A stretch of 64,000 bases of DNA, from NCBI RefSeq assembly GCF_965208925.1, contig NZ_OZ242364.1, positions 124,001 to 188,000 of the forward strand. The letters run 5' to 3'. The stretch's first letter is position 1. Each line of letters opens with the position of its first letter. Origin of the DNA: Poriferisodalis sp965208925 (GTDB taxonomy: Bacteria > Actinomycetota > Acidimicrobiia > Acidimicrobiales > Poriferisodalaceae). The notes under the pieces are model-generated. The model ran no database searches. It was given only the letters and a program-made list of their open reading frames with translations, and was not told the DNA's origin. A program made the position numbers and the translations under genes. This document shows positions 8,834 through 17,917 of this stretch, one piece after another.

Positions 8834-10612
8834 GTGTTCAGCAAGCTCCTCATCGCCAACCGGGGCGAGATCGCGGTGCGTGTCATCCGAGCGTGCCGAG
8901 AGCTAGGCATTCCGTCGGTCGCGGTGTACAGCGAACTCGACCGCGACGCCATGCATGTGCGGCTCGCGGACGAGGCGTTCGCCCTCGGCGGCCAGACAGC
9001 GGCGGAGAGCTACCTCAACACCGAGGCAATCCTCGATGTCATCTCGCGCTGTGGCGCCGATGCAGTCCATCCCGGTTACGGCTTCTATTCCGAGAATGCC
9101 GAGTTCGCCCGCGCCATCACCGAGCGGGGCGTGACGTTCGTAGGGCCGCCGCCCGAGGCCATCGAGGTGATGGGCGACAAGATCTCCGCTCGCCTAGCCG
9201 CCGAACGCTCTGGCGTCGCTGGCGTTCCGGGCACCACCGAGGTGATCAACTCCACCGGCGAGGTCGCCGCATTCGGCGATGAGCACGGCTACCCCATTGC
9301 CATCAAGGCGGCCTACGGGGGCGGCGGCCGCGGCATGAAGGTCGTCGGCAGCCCTGACGAGATCGAGGCCGCCCTGGCTTCAGCGCAGCGGGAGGCCGAG
9401 GCGTTCTTCGGGCGGGGCGAGTGCTACATGGAGCGCTATCTCACCTGGCCCCGCCATATCGAGATGCAGATCATGGCCGATCACCACGGCAACGCCGTGT
9501 GGCTGGGCGAGCGTGACTGCTCGGCGCAGCGCCGGCACCAGAAGCTGGTGGAGGAGAGTCCCGCGCCCCTGCTCGACGATGCCGTCCGCAAGGCGATGGG
9601 CGACGCGGCGGTCGCCGTGGCCCGTGGCTGCAACTACACGAACGCCGGCACGGTGGAGTTCCTCTACCAGGACGGCGAGTTCTTCTACCTGGAGATGAAC
9701 ACCCGGCTGCAGGTGGAGCACCCGGTCACCGAGATGGTGACCGGCATCGATCTGGTGCGCGAGCAGATCCGGGTGGCCGCTGGGGAGCCGCTGTCGTTCA
9801 CGCAATCGGAGGTGACGTCGGTCGGTCACGCGATCGAGGCGCGCATCAATGCCGAGGATCCGGCCGGCGGTCGCTTCCTGCCCTCTCCGGGCTCACTGAC
9901 GTCGCTGGTGGTGCCCGACGGATTCGGCGTTCGCTGGGACGGCGGATATGAGGCAGGCGACACCGTCAGCCAGTACTACGACAACCTCATCGGCAAGCTC
10001 GTCGTGTGGGGCTCCGATCGCCAGACCGCCATAGGCCGCATGCAGCGGGCCCTCGGCGAACTGAGCGTCGGCGGTGTCGCGACGACTGCAGCGGCGCATG
10101 CGCGGATCATGGCCTCAGAGGACTTTCAGGCCGGTGTCCACAGCACGAAGTGGGTGGAAGAACGGCTCGATCTCAGCGGCGTTTCCGGCAAGACCGACAC
10201 AGAACCCCCCGCTGAGTCCGACGGCGACGGCATGCCGCGCGTGCGACGGGATGTCGTGGTGGAAGTGGACGGCAAGCGGTTCGCGGTGAGCGCGTGGGTG
10301 CCCGAATCGGCGCCGCCAAATTCGGCCGGCACAGGCAATTCGGCCAACACGTCGGCTCGCCCCCGTCGAGTGAGCGGCGGCGCATCGGCGGGTGCCGGTA
10401 CCGGTCAGGTGACCGTGCCGATGCAGGGGACCATTGTCAAGGTCCTGGTGGAGGTCGGCCAGGAGGTCACTGCTGGCGAGGGGGTGGTGGTGCTCGAAGC
10501 CATGAAGATGGAGAACAGCATCAACGCCGACCGCTCGGGGACCGTCGCCGAGATCAAGGTCGAGCCGGGCGACACGGTGGGCGCCGGCGACGTTGTGGTC
10601 GTTATTTCGTAG
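8834..10612 (+). CDS. Acetyl-/propionyl-CoA carboxylase alpha subunit (biotin carboxylase plus BCCP)
   Basis: A 592-residue two-function subunit. Residues 1-450 are an ATP-grasp biotin carboxylase (KLLIANRGEIAVRVIRA at the start, the glycine-rich AAYGGGGRGMK loop, and EMNTRLQVEHPVTE). After a variable linker, the last 75 residues form a biotin carrier domain with the biotinylated lysine in EAMKMEN. It makes carboxybiotin for acyl-CoA carboxylation in fatty-acid or propionate metabolism. The start is GTG, preceded by GGGG. No carboxyltransferase (AccD) subunit is nearby, so the partner must be encoded elsewhere. It is divergent from birA. The 3' end overlaps the convergent glycosyltransferase by 11 bases. 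Confidence 0.95.
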   Translation: MFSKLLIANRGEIAVRVIRACRELGIPSVAVYSELDRDAMHVRLADEAFALGGQTAAESYLNTEAILDVISRCGADAVHPGYGFYSENAEFARAITERGVTFVGPPPEAIEVMGDKISARLAAERSGVAGVPGTTEVINSTGEVAAFGDEHGYPIAIKAAYGGGGRGMKVVGSPDEIEAALASAQREAEAFFGRGECYMERYLTWPRHIEMQIMADHHGNAVWLGERDCSAQRRHQKLVEESPAPLLDDAVRKAMGDAAVAVARGCNYTNAGTVEFLYQDGEFFYLEMNTRLQVEHPVTEMVTGIDLVREQIRVAAGEPLSFTQSEVTSVGHAIEARINAEDPAGGRFLPSPGSLTSLVVPDGFGVRWDGGYEAGDTVSQYYDNLIGKLVVWGSDRQTAIGRMQRALGELSVGGVATTAAAHARIMASEDFQAGVHSTKWVEERLDLSGVSGKTDTEPPAESDGDGMPRVRRDVVVEVDGKRFAVSAWVPESAPPNSAGTGNSANTSARPRRVSGGASAGAGTGQVTVPMQGTIVKVLVEVGQEVTAGEGVVVLEAMKMENSINADRSGTVAEIKVEPGDTVGAGDVVVVIS

Positions 10613-11651
10613 ACGCGGCGGGTGGAGGGGGCGGACTCTGCTCCCGTGACCCAGCAGATCCCAACGTCGCAGACTCCGCCCCCTCCACCCGCTGATGATT
10701 CCGCAGCGTGCCGACGTCGAGTTCGATGGCGCGGACGCGGCGCAGTGTTCGTTCTGCGATGACGCGGTTGGCGCGCAGCAGGTCGGCCAGGACGCCGAGC
10801 ATCACCAGCTGCATGGCCACGAGCAGTGCAACTGCGCCGATGATGAGCGACTGCACGTGACCTGAACCGTCCGAAGTCACCAGGAACCACCCGAAGCGGG
10901 CGAACAGGAAGAGGCCGACCGCGGCGAACAGTGCCGCAGGCACCGCGAAGACCCGCAGCGGCTCATGCATCGTGTAGACGCGGGCGATGGTGCTGGCGGC
11001 CCTGCGCACGTACTGGCGCTTCGACTTGAACAGGCGCGACGGCCGGGTGGTGGGGTTCACCCGCACTGGCACATCGGTGACCGCGAGGTCTGACTTGCCG
11101 GCCTGGATCACCGTCTCGAGCGTGTAGGTGAACCGGGACACGACGTTCGCTGCGAGTGCAGCCTCACGGCTGTAGGCGCGGAATCCAGAGGTGACATCGG
11201 CCACGTCGGTCGCCGAGGCCTGCCGGACCGTCCACGAGCCAAGCCGCTGCAGCCGCTTCTTCAGCGGCGAGAACTCAGGGTGGTTGCGGATGTCCCGCGA
11301 GCCGATCACCAGGTCGGCACGACCGGCCACGATCGGCTCGGTCAGCTTGCTGATGTCGCCCGCGTCGTACTGATTGTCGCCGTCGGTGTTCACGATGACA
11401 TCGGCGCCCATGCGCAGCGCAGCGTCGAGACCGCTGGCGAAGGCCACGGCGAGTCCCTTGTTCTGCGTCAGGCTGACGACGGCGTCGGCGCCGTGATTCC
11501 GGGCCACCTTCACGGTGTCATCGGTGGAGCCATCGTCGATGACCAGCCACAGCACCTCGCTGAAGCCGTCCACCTGGCGCGGCAGCTCGCTCATGGTCTG
11601 ACCCAGGGTCTCTGCCTCGTTGAGACAGGGGATCTGAATCACCAAACGCAC
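10602..11651 (-). CDS. Family 2 glycosyltransferase with two C-terminal membrane helices
   Basis: A 349-residue DPM1-like GT-A glycosyltransferase. The catalytic domain includes IPCLNEAETL, VIDDGSTDDT and the metal-binding NTDGDNQYD; GFRAYSREAAL lies near its end. Two hydrophobic segments at about residues 238-262 and 268-292 anchor it in the membrane, so it probably transfers a sugar to a lipid carrier or wall polymer. The start is GTG. The last 30 residues (Glu, Ser, Pro rich) are encoded by hairpin repeat copy A (10618-10692), and copy B (11678-11757) sits just upstream of the start. The gene is therefore bracketed by two copies in the same orientation. Confidence 0.9.
   Translation of the reverse strand: MRLVIQIPCLNEAETLGQTMSELPRQVDGFSEVLWLVIDDGSTDDTVKVARNHGADAVVSLTQNKGLAVAFASGLDAALRMGADVIVNTDGDNQYDAGDISKLTEPIVAGRADLVIGSRDIRNHPEFSPLKKRLQRLGSWTVRQASATDVADVTSGFRAYSREAALAANVVSRFTYTLETVIQAGKSDLAVTDVPVRVNPTTRPSRLFKSKRQYVRRAASTIARVYTMHEPLRVFAVPAALFAAVGLFLFARFGWFLVTSDGSGHVQSLIIGAVALLVAMQLVMLGVLADLLRANRVIAERTLRRVRAIELDVGTLRNHQRVEGAESATLGSAGSREQSPPPPPAASTK
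10618..10692 (-). repeat. Hairpin repeat, copy A
   Basis: A 75-base inverted repeat with 24-base arms, one mismatch and a 27-base loop. It occupies the 3' coding end of the glycosyltransferase gene, just after the stop of the convergent carboxylase gene. Read on the minus strand it contains the 12-base core TCTGCGACGTTG and GGGAGCAGA shared with copy C. It could end transcription from both sides, but there is no T-tract. Confidence 0.8.
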
Positions 11652-11677
11652 CCGCCCATTGTGTCGGGCGCGCGCCC

Positions 11678-11757
11678 GCTGTGGAGGCGGCAGGGAATTC
11701 TGCGACCAGCGATCCAGCTGGTCGCAACGTCGCAGAATTCCCTGCCGCCTCCACAGC
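11678..11757 (-). repeat. Hairpin repeat, copy B
   Basis: An 80-base element with perfect 29-base arms and a 22-base loop. It lies 30 bases after the stop of the upstream ABC permease gene and 26 bases before the glycosyltransferase start. Minus-strand orientation is set by the shared core TCTGCGACGTTG. The arm sequence (GGAGGCGGCAGGGAA) matches copy C at the opposite end of the window. Confidence 0.85.
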
Positions 11758-11787
11758 TATGACCCCCGGTTGCCCGCCTTAGTGCGG

Positions 11788-12588
11788 TCAGTCGACGTTG
11801 AGGCGGCTGAGTCGCACGGCGGCTAGAGCGAGGCCGACAACCGACACACCCGCGAGCACGATGATGGACGTCACCAGCCCGTAGTTCGTGAAGCCGAGAT
11901 TGACATCGGCAATCTGCGAGAGCAGCGAGCGGGCGTACCCGCGTAGCGACAACCGCTCGGCGAAATCGCCCAAGCCGACGGCCAGTCCCTCCCACAGCAG
12001 GATGTAGGCAATCCCCCACAGGACTGCCTTGCGGAACAGCAGGCCCAACAGCACGAACAGGCACGAGTACGCGACCGTGCCCAGCGCCGCCGCGGCCAGC
12101 GCTCCCAGCGCGACGCCTCCTGAATCGACAACGAAGTCAGCCGCGAACCAGCCGCCCAGCGTGGTCGGGATGACGCACAGCGGCAACGAGACTGTCACGG
12201 CCGCAGCCGCCGCAGCCACCACCAGCGGGGCGCGGCCCATGGGGCGCAGCCACAGGTACACGAGCGTGCCGTCATCGCGGACATCGCCCAGCGAGGCGGC
12301 CGCGAACACCAGCGAGACGATCGGCACGATCACGATCAAGCCAAAGCCGTCGGCATAGTTGGCGCCGTTGAACAGCGCACCCGTGTTCTCGGGGCCGCCG
12401 CCGTTCGTCGAGTTGCCCACGACCCAGCCGACCACGACCATGATGGCCCCGAGTGCACCAAGCGCCGCCAGGCGGCCAGCGGACACAATCTGGCGGATGA
12501 GGACCCGGTAGCACAACGCCGTGGCCCGCAGCGCGCCGACACGGCGCCGCTGTTCCGTATTCGCCTGCGTGTCGGGCCCAGCGCTCAT
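11788..12588 (-). CDS. ABC-2 type transporter permease
   Basis: A 266-residue integral membrane protein with about six hydrophobic segments (for example LAALGALGAIMVVVGWVVG, FGLIVIVPIVSLVFAAASLG and LVTSIIVLAGVSVVGLALA). The segment LGDVRDDGTLVYLWLRPMGR resembles the conserved stretch of ABC-2 permeases that precedes a membrane helix. It is the last gene of four on the minus strand, and its ATG overlaps the stop of the ATPase gene before it (12585). It probably forms an exporter with that ATPase. The substrate is unknown. Hairpin copy B follows its stop. Confidence 0.85.
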   Translation of the reverse strand: MSAGPDTQANTEQRRRVGALRATALCYRVLIRQIVSAGRLAALGALGAIMVVVGWVVGNSTNGGGPENTGALFNGANYADGFGLIVIVPIVSLVFAAASLGDVRDDGTLVYLWLRPMGRAPLVVAAAAAAVTVSLPLCVIPTTLGGWFAADFVVDSGGVALGALAAAALGTVAYSCLFVLLGLLFRKAVLWGIAYILLWEGLAVGLGDFAERLSLRGYARSLLSQIADVNLGFTNYGLVTSIIVLAGVSVVGLALAAVRLSRLNVD

Positions 12589-13610
12589 CGTCGTTCAACC
12601 AGATAGCGGAAGACCGATTCGAGGTCTTCATCCAGCGGGATGACCTGCCGCAGTCGGGCGCCGAGATCCTTGGCCAGCGGTGCTATCTCGCGCCCCAGCC
12701 GGTCCGCCTCCAGCGTGTCGGCCACCACCACATCGCCGTCGATGCGCACTCCCACGACGGTGCCTGACGTGACCAGCGCAGCGGCGAGATCGCGGGGCCT
12801 GTCGGCCTCGATGCTGATGCGGTGCGGGCGGTCGTCCATCAGCTCGCGGAGTTCGCGGTAGTCGCCGCTGGCGACGAGGCGACCCTGGGCGATCACCAGG
12901 ATTCTCGATCCGAGCCGGGCGACCTCCTCGAGCACATGGGACGACACGAGCACGCAACGCCCTTGCGCGCCGAGGCCCTCGAGCAGCTCGATCATGCGGC
13001 GGCGCTGCACCGGATCGAGACCGTTGAGCGGCTCGTCCAGGATCAGCACCTCCGGATCGTGGACTAGAGCGGCGGCCAGCTTGGTGCGCTGCCGCATGCC
13101 CTTGGAATAGCCCGACACCGGCCGATGATCGTCGGGGTCGAGTTCCACAATGCCCAAAGCGTGTCGCCCGGCCGCTTCGGGATCCGCCACACCCTGCGTG
13201 GCGGCTGCGACCGTCACGAACTCGAGCGCGTCGAGCCGGTCGAACAAGGCGTCCTGCTGCGGCGACAGCCCGATCCGGCCTCGCACGTCGCGATCGCGCC
13301 TGGCGTCAGCTCCCAGCACGCGCACTGTTCCCCTCGATGGCGGGGTGAGCCCGCACATCATGCGGAACAGCGTCGACTTGCCTGCGCCGTTGGGCCCCAG
13401 CAGTGCCGTGACGCCCGCACGCACGGCGAAGGTCACGTCGGACACGGCAACCACATCGCCGAAGAACTTCGATACGCCGCGCACCTCGACCATGCCTGCG
13501 GATGGCGCGGGGGCCGCGGCGGCCCCTGAAGTCGGCTCCAGCGCCCGCTCGTCGCCGGCACCGTCAGGCTTGGGGGCCGGAGCAGGGGCGGGACGAGGTC
13601 GGGTGTTCAT
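12585..13610 (-). CDS. ABC transporter ATP-binding protein
   Basis: A 341-residue ATPase. It has Walker A GPNGAGKST, the signature region SGYSKGMRQRTKLA, Walker B VLILDEPLNGLD and the switch histidine in VSSHVLEE. A 45-residue Pro/Ala-rich stretch precedes the ABC domain and about 90 residues follow it, as in ABC-2 export ATPases. It overlaps its neighbours by four bases on both sides, so it is translationally coupled to the permease genes at 11788 and 13607. The second ATPase of the cluster (14554) shares the same layout, suggesting two related ABC pairs or one heteromeric exporter. Confidence 0.93.
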   Translation of the reverse strand: MNTRPRPAPAPAPKPDGAGDERALEPTSGAAAAPAPSAGMVEVRGVSKFFGDVVAVSDVTFAVRAGVTALLGPNGAGKSTLFRMMCGLTPPSRGTVRVLGADARRDRDVRGRIGLSPQQDALFDRLDALEFVTVAAATQGVADPEAAGRHALGIVELDPDDHRPVSGYSKGMRQRTKLAAALVHDPEVLILDEPLNGLDPVQRRRMIELLEGLGAQGRCVLVSSHVLEEVARLGSRILVIAQGRLVASGDYRELRELMDDRPHRISIEADRPRDLAAALVTSGTVVGVRIDGDVVVADTLEADRLGREIAPLAKDLGARLRQVIPLDEDLESVFRYLVERR

Positions 13611-14557
13611 CTACCCCCCTCAATGCGGCGATAGCGCCACCACAGCACTGCCGCCCCTGCCGCCACCCACGCCGCGTTCACGGCAATGACGAACAGCGTC
13701 GACAGCTCGCTGATGCGCTGGCCAGGCGAGCCTTCGTTGTCGCCAAGCGGCGGAGGCGGTCCGACGCCAAAGATCCGGTCCTTCAGCGCATCACCCATCT
13801 CGCCCAGGTTGAACGCATAGATGCGGGCATCCATCTCGGCGACTTCGACCAGAACGCTGGTCACGAGACTGGAACCCAGCAGCAGCAAGATGACGCCGAT
13901 CACGGCGAATGCCCGCCGGTCGGTCAAGCTCGAGATCGCCAGGCTGGCGGCAGTGATCGTGGCGGCGATGGCGATGCCGGAGCCCAGAATGCGCACGAGC
14001 ACGATCAGCCAATCCCCCGGCCCATCAGGACCGGATCCTTCGATGGTGTAGGCGACGAGCAGGAACAGCAGCGGCCCCACAGTGATGACTGCCAGCGTCA
14101 CCGCTACCGCGGCTGCCTTCGAAGCGAGATAGCTCCACAGCCGCAGCGGGGTGGCCAAGTACAGCGGGAGCATCCCGTTGCGCCGGTCGGCCACCAGGAT
14201 CTCGGGCACCACGATCCCGCAAAAGAAGAACAGCGCCGCCTCGATGAAGCCGTAGTACTGGTGGTACTCGGGCAGGATGTTCTCAGAGATCAGATCGATG
14301 TCGAGCACCGTCGCGATGCCCACGAACACGATGGCGGGCACCAAGGCGACCACCACGGCCAGCCACGGCAGGAACTTGTGCCTGGCCGGCCGCCCCAGCC
14401 CGAGCGTGAATCTCACCGACGAGCCGACCACGGCACGCATGGCGCCGCCGAGCCGGTGGCGGGTGCCGCTGTAGGGCCGGTACCGCTGATCGAGGATCTG
14501 CGCAGCGTCGTCGTCGACGTCGGTCGCCGGCATGCCGACGCCGGTGGCGTCGCTCAT
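13607..14557 (-). CDS. ABC-2 type transporter permease
   Basis: A 316-residue membrane protein with about six helices (such as FLPWLAVVVALVPAIVFVGI, FFFCGIVVPEILVADRRNG and AFAVIGVILLLLGSSLVTSV). The EILVADRRNGMLPLYLATPL stretch matches the conserved ABC-2 region seen before the third helix. The cytoplasmic N terminus is about 60 residues long. The start overlaps the ATPase stop at 14554 and its own stop overlaps the next ATPase start, which makes a four-gene coupled operon. The substrate is unknown. Confidence 0.85.
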   Translation of the reverse strand: MSDATGVGMPATDVDDDAAQILDQRYRPYSGTRHRLGGAMRAVVGSSVRFTLGLGRPARHKFLPWLAVVVALVPAIVFVGIATVLDIDLISENILPEYHQYYGFIEAALFFFCGIVVPEILVADRRNGMLPLYLATPLRLWSYLASKAAAVAVTLAVITVGPLLFLLVAYTIEGSGPDGPGDWLIVLVRILGSGIAIAATITAASLAISSLTDRRAFAVIGVILLLLGSSLVTSVLVEVAEMDARIYAFNLGEMGDALKDRIFGVGPPPPLGDNEGSPGQRISELSTLFVIAVNAAWVAAGAAVLWWRYRRIEGGR

Positions 14558-15501
14558 ATCGTCGGACCCTCGAACAAGTCGGCAAGCGTGCGCTGGCGGG
14601 CCTCTAGGCGCCGGATGCGCGCTCCCGCTTCGGCGACTGCATCGCGCGCCCGGTCGCTGAGCTCATCTCGGTCTGCGCCGCCGAGGCGCAGCGTGGTGCC
14701 AGTGCGCTCCACCTCGATGCCGGCCTGAGCAAGCGAGCGCTCGACCGCTTCCACCGAGCCAGCAGGCTCGGCGATGTCGACGAGTTCCAAGGTGATGCCG
14801 TCGCCGTCGCCGACCAACTCGTCGATGGGCCCGTCGGCAACCAAGCGCCCCGCGTCGAGGGCGACGATGTGGTCGCACACCCGTTCGACCTCCTCGAGCA
14901 GGTGCGACGACAAGATCACGTTGACCGAGTGCTCGTTGCTGATCTCGCCGATGAGCGTGAGCATCTCGCTGCGCTGCGTCGGGTCGAGCCCGGAGGTGGG
15001 CTCGTCCAGCAGCACGAGCTGCGGGTCGGACGCGACGGCCTGCGCCAGCTTGACGCGCTGGCGCTGACCGGTGGACATGGTGCCGAGCGTGCGCGTGCGC
15101 TCCTCGCCGAGTCCGACCAGCCACAGGCTGTCCGACGCCCGGGTGCGGGCTTCGCTGCGAGGCAGGCCGCGTACCTGTGCCAGATGGCGCACAAAATCGA
15201 CGGCCCGCATCTCGTCGGGAAGCACGTCGCGCTCAGGCGCGAATCCGACTTGCGCGCGCAGTGCGGCGCCCTGACTGCGTGGATCGAGCCCCAGCACCGT
15301 GGCCGAACCCGAGGTCGGCGGACGCAAGCCGAGCAACGCGTTGAGCAGCGTGGTCTTGCCGGCACCATTCGCCCCGACGAGTCCGGTCACGCCGGGCCGC
15401 ATCTGAATGTCGATCGCGTCCAGCGCCACCGTCGATCCGAACTGCTGTGTCAGCGAAGTCGTCGAGGCGATCACTGCCGGCTCGTATGAGGATTCGCTCA
15501 C
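14554..15501 (-). CDS. ABC transporter ATP-binding protein
   Basis: A 315-residue ATPase and first gene of the four-gene exporter operon. Motifs are Walker A GANGAGKTT, signature MSTGQRQRVKLAQ, Walker B LVLLDEPTSGLD and the switch histidine in LSSHLLEE. A C-terminal domain of about 90 residues with GITLELVD follows the ABC fold. The start ATG lies only 55 bases from the 15557 gene's stop on the same strand, and no promoter was recognised. It couples to the permease at 13607 through a four-base overlap. Confidence 0.93.
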   Translation of the reverse strand: MSESSYEPAVIASTTSLTQQFGSTVALDAIDIQMRPGVTGLVGANGAGKTTLLNALLGLRPPTSGSATVLGLDPRSQGAALRAQVGFAPERDVLPDEMRAVDFVRHLAQVRGLPRSEARTRASDSLWLVGLGEERTRTLGTMSTGQRQRVKLAQAVASDPQLVLLDEPTSGLDPTQRSEMLTLIGEISNEHSVNVILSSHLLEEVERVCDHIVALDAGRLVADGPIDELVGDGDGITLELVDIAEPAGSVEAVERSLAQAGIEVERTGTTLRLGGADRDELSDRARDAVAEAGARIRRLEARQRTLADLFEGPTI

Positions 15502-15556
15502 GCCGTCAAGTTAGGCGAGCCGCCCTCGCGACCACTGTCAGCGGAGCAATTGGGGA

Positions 15557-16942
15557 TTAGTGCTCGGTGTCGGCGAGACCGGCCACGGCCAGCGCCTTCT
15601 GCTTGGCGGCGTCGAGGTCATAGTGCTTGCGCGTCACGATGCGCTGGGCGTACAGACCGCCCCCGGCCTGCAGATTGGTCACGAACTTCCAGCCGCCGTA
15701 GGAGTCGGCGGTGAGGTCCCGGATGGTGTGCATCAGCCGTGCCCGGTACTCGCCGTCCACGTCGTTGCGGGTGGACATGTACTTGCGCGCCAGCGCGCCG
15801 ACATCGGGATTCTCGAAATCGGCCGGGACTGGCGAGGTGAGCACGGCGCCCCCGGCGATGTCGTGCAGGTGGCGCACCATGGCGCTGTAGTTCGCGGCAG
15901 CGTGGAACTTGCCGGCGTTGGTGTACAGCTCGTTGGGGAACGCCGCCCCTTCTGGCCCGATCGAGCAGTGCCCGATGGCGGCCTCGAGCGTCGCCCGGAT
16001 GAGCGTGGCGTGGATGATCATCTCGGAGATTTTCTCCTTGACGTGGCCGATCCCCGCCGTGCCGTTGGCCTCGGCCACAAGCTGGGCCAAGCCGACGAGC
16101 TGGTCGGCTTCCTCCACGAAGGCGGACAGGCCGCCGAGGCGCTCCCACAGCCCCAGTGCATGGGCGAACACGGCGGCGTAGTGCGTCTCACCGTCCAGGA
16201 AGACACGCTCGTGGGGCACGAACACGTCGTCGAAGATCACGAAGCCCTCGGGATAGTGGTGCTCGCCCGATACCGGGAACGCCCGAGGGTCCTCATGGCG
16301 CGGCGCGTAGGTGGTGTTGATGATCTTGACGCCTGGCGCGTTCACCGGCACCGAGCAGCCGATCGACCAGTCCTCCTCGCCGGGCTTCATGGCCTTGGTG
16401 GGGATGGTGAGCAGTTCGTGGCCGAACGATGCACCGGTGATGTGCAGCTTGGCGCCGCGGATCACCACGCCGTCCCGCTGGCGATCCACCACGCGCACGT
16501 ATGAGTCCAAGTCGTCTTGGCGGGCCGGCGGCCGGCTGCGGTCGCCCTTGGCGTCGGTGATGCACTGGGTGATCCGCACGTCACCGCGCTGCGCCTCGTC
16601 GATGAAGGCGTCCATCCGCTCGATGTAGTCCGGCTTGGAGTCCACCATGCGGCCTGCGGCGGTCTTCAGCGTCTGGATGGACGTGTAGGTGACATGCGCC
16701 ATCATCCCCGCCGAATGCAGCAGGGGGATCATCTCGCGCAGGTCGTCTGCGCTGCGCGGCACCGTCATCAGGGGCGACATGGCGTCGGGTGCCGGGTCGT
16801 AGAAGCGGTCGTACCCCGCAGCCGTCGCATCGACTGTCTGGCCCAGGATCGGGTGGGTCTCCAAGTCGTCGATCTGCTTGCCCTCGAAGTACGTCAGGCG
16901 TCCGTCTGCGAGCGATTCCTTGTACTGCTGGCCGGTGCGCAT
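15557..16942 (-). CDS. HpaB / 4-hydroxybutyryl-CoA dehydratase superfamily flavoprotein
   Basis: The frame opens at a GTG (16963), but the internal ATG at 16942 has GGGGAG six bases upstream and is preferred, giving 461 residues. The sequence follows the 4-hydroxyphenylacetate 3-monooxygenase/4-hydroxybutyryl-CoA dehydratase fold, with DAKGDRS, YVRVVDRQRDGVVIRGAKLH and VIFDDVFVPHERVF for FAD and substrate binding. The stretch corresponding to the dehydratase 4Fe-4S ligands (a His and Cys around YHRQSYGGC in clostridial AbfD, from memory) reads GLWERLGGLSA here, so the cluster appears absent. It may be a two-component monooxygenase or an isomerase. It is divergent from an enoyl-CoA hydratase. 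A flavin reductase lies far away at 62030. Confidence 0.8.
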   Translation of the reverse strand: MRTGQQYKESLADGRLTYFEGKQIDDLETHPILGQTVDATAAGYDRFYDPAPDAMSPLMTVPRSADDLREMIPLLHSAGMMAHVTYTSIQTLKTAAGRMVDSKPDYIERMDAFIDEAQRGDVRITQCITDAKGDRSRPPARQDDLDSYVRVVDRQRDGVVIRGAKLHITGASFGHELLTIPTKAMKPGEEDWSIGCSVPVNAPGVKIINTTYAPRHEDPRAFPVSGEHHYPEGFVIFDDVFVPHERVFLDGETHYAAVFAHALGLWERLGGLSAFVEEADQLVGLAQLVAEANGTAGIGHVKEKISEMIIHATLIRATLEAAIGHCSIGPEGAAFPNELYTNAGKFHAAANYSAMVRHLHDIAGGAVLTSPVPADFENPDVGALARKYMSTRNDVDGEYRARLMHTIRDLTADSYGGWKFVTNLQAGGGLYAQRIVTRKHYDLDAAKQKALAVAGLADTEH

Positions 16943-17071
16943 CGTGAGCTCCCCATTCGTCACAGTCGCCGTCGCGAGCGGCAGTCACGCTAGTGGTGCG
17001 CTGCGGAGCTCACCGGGGCCACAGCACGCAGCAGGGGCCGCTGCCGGGATCAGTGCGCTAGAACGGCACCC

Positions 17072-17896
17072 ATGACGGATCCTTCCTACAAGGGCCCCGT
17101 GCCCGACATCTCGGACCCCAGCGCAGCTGCCACGTACCAGCTCGACGGGCACATCGCCACCATCACCTACAACCGGCCCGAGGCGATGAACGCCATCAAC
17201 GGCGACATGCGACAGTGCCTGAACGCCGCATGGATGGAGTTCTATAACGACCCTGACGCATGGGTGGCGATCATGACCGGGGAGGGCCGCGCCTTCTGCG
17301 CCGGCGCTGACCTGCGTGACCCGACCCGGGGCTCAGCAGGGACGTGGTCGGGCTCCTACTTCGAGATCCCGACCATCAACAGCCTCGAGAGCGGCCTCGA
17401 GCTGTACAAGCCGATCATCGCGGCCATCAACGGCGCATGCATCGGCTACGGCCTGACCGGAGCCCTGGTCGCCGATTTCCTCATCGCATCGGACCGCGCC
17501 ATCTTCGGCATGCCCGAGGTGAGGATCGGCGTGCCGACCATCGTGGGCTCCATGCGGATGCCGCACAAGATCGGCTGGGCCAACGCCATGGAGATCCTGC
17601 TGACCGGCGAGAACTTCGACGCGGAGCAAGCTCGCGACCTGGGGCTCGCGTGGAAGGTCGTGCCCCACGACACGCTCATGGACGAGGCTCGCACCCTGGC
17701 CGAGCGGCTCTGCCAGGGAGCGCCCCTTGCAGTGCGGGCCGTGAAGGAAGTGGCGTGGCGCAGCCAGCGCATGGGCTGGACCGAGGCCCTGCGCATGGGC
17801 GAGTCGATCCGCAAGATCGTGGGTGACAGCGATGACGCCAAGGAAGGCGGGCGAGCGTTCGCCGAGAAGCGTCCGCCCGAATGGACAGGCACCTGA
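17072..17896 (+). CDS. Enoyl-CoA hydratase/isomerase family protein
   Basis: A 274-residue crotonase-fold protein that acts on CoA thioesters. The oxyanion-hole segments RAFCAGADLRD and NGACIGYGLTGALVADF are present, and EVRIGV provides the second catalytic-site region. The N terminus begins with about 25 extra residues before the fold. It is divergent from the HpaB-like gene with about 130 bases between them, consistent with a shared degradative pathway for an aromatic or hydroxyacyl substrate (inference). Exact substrate cannot be read from the sequence. Confidence 0.9.
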   Translation: MTDPSYKGPVPDISDPSAAATYQLDGHIATITYNRPEAMNAINGDMRQCLNAAWMEFYNDPDAWVAIMTGEGRAFCAGADLRDPTRGSAGTWSGSYFEIPTINSLESGLELYKPIIAAINGACIGYGLTGALVADFLIASDRAIFGMPEVRIGVPTIVGSMRMPHKIGWANAMEILLTGENFDAEQARDLGLAWKVVPHDTLMDEARTLAERLCQGAPLAVRAVKEVAWRSQRMGWTEALRMGESIRKIVGDSDDAKEGGRAFAEKRPPEWTGT

Positions 17897-17917
17897 CCGC
17901 TCAGCCGCTGACCAGAG

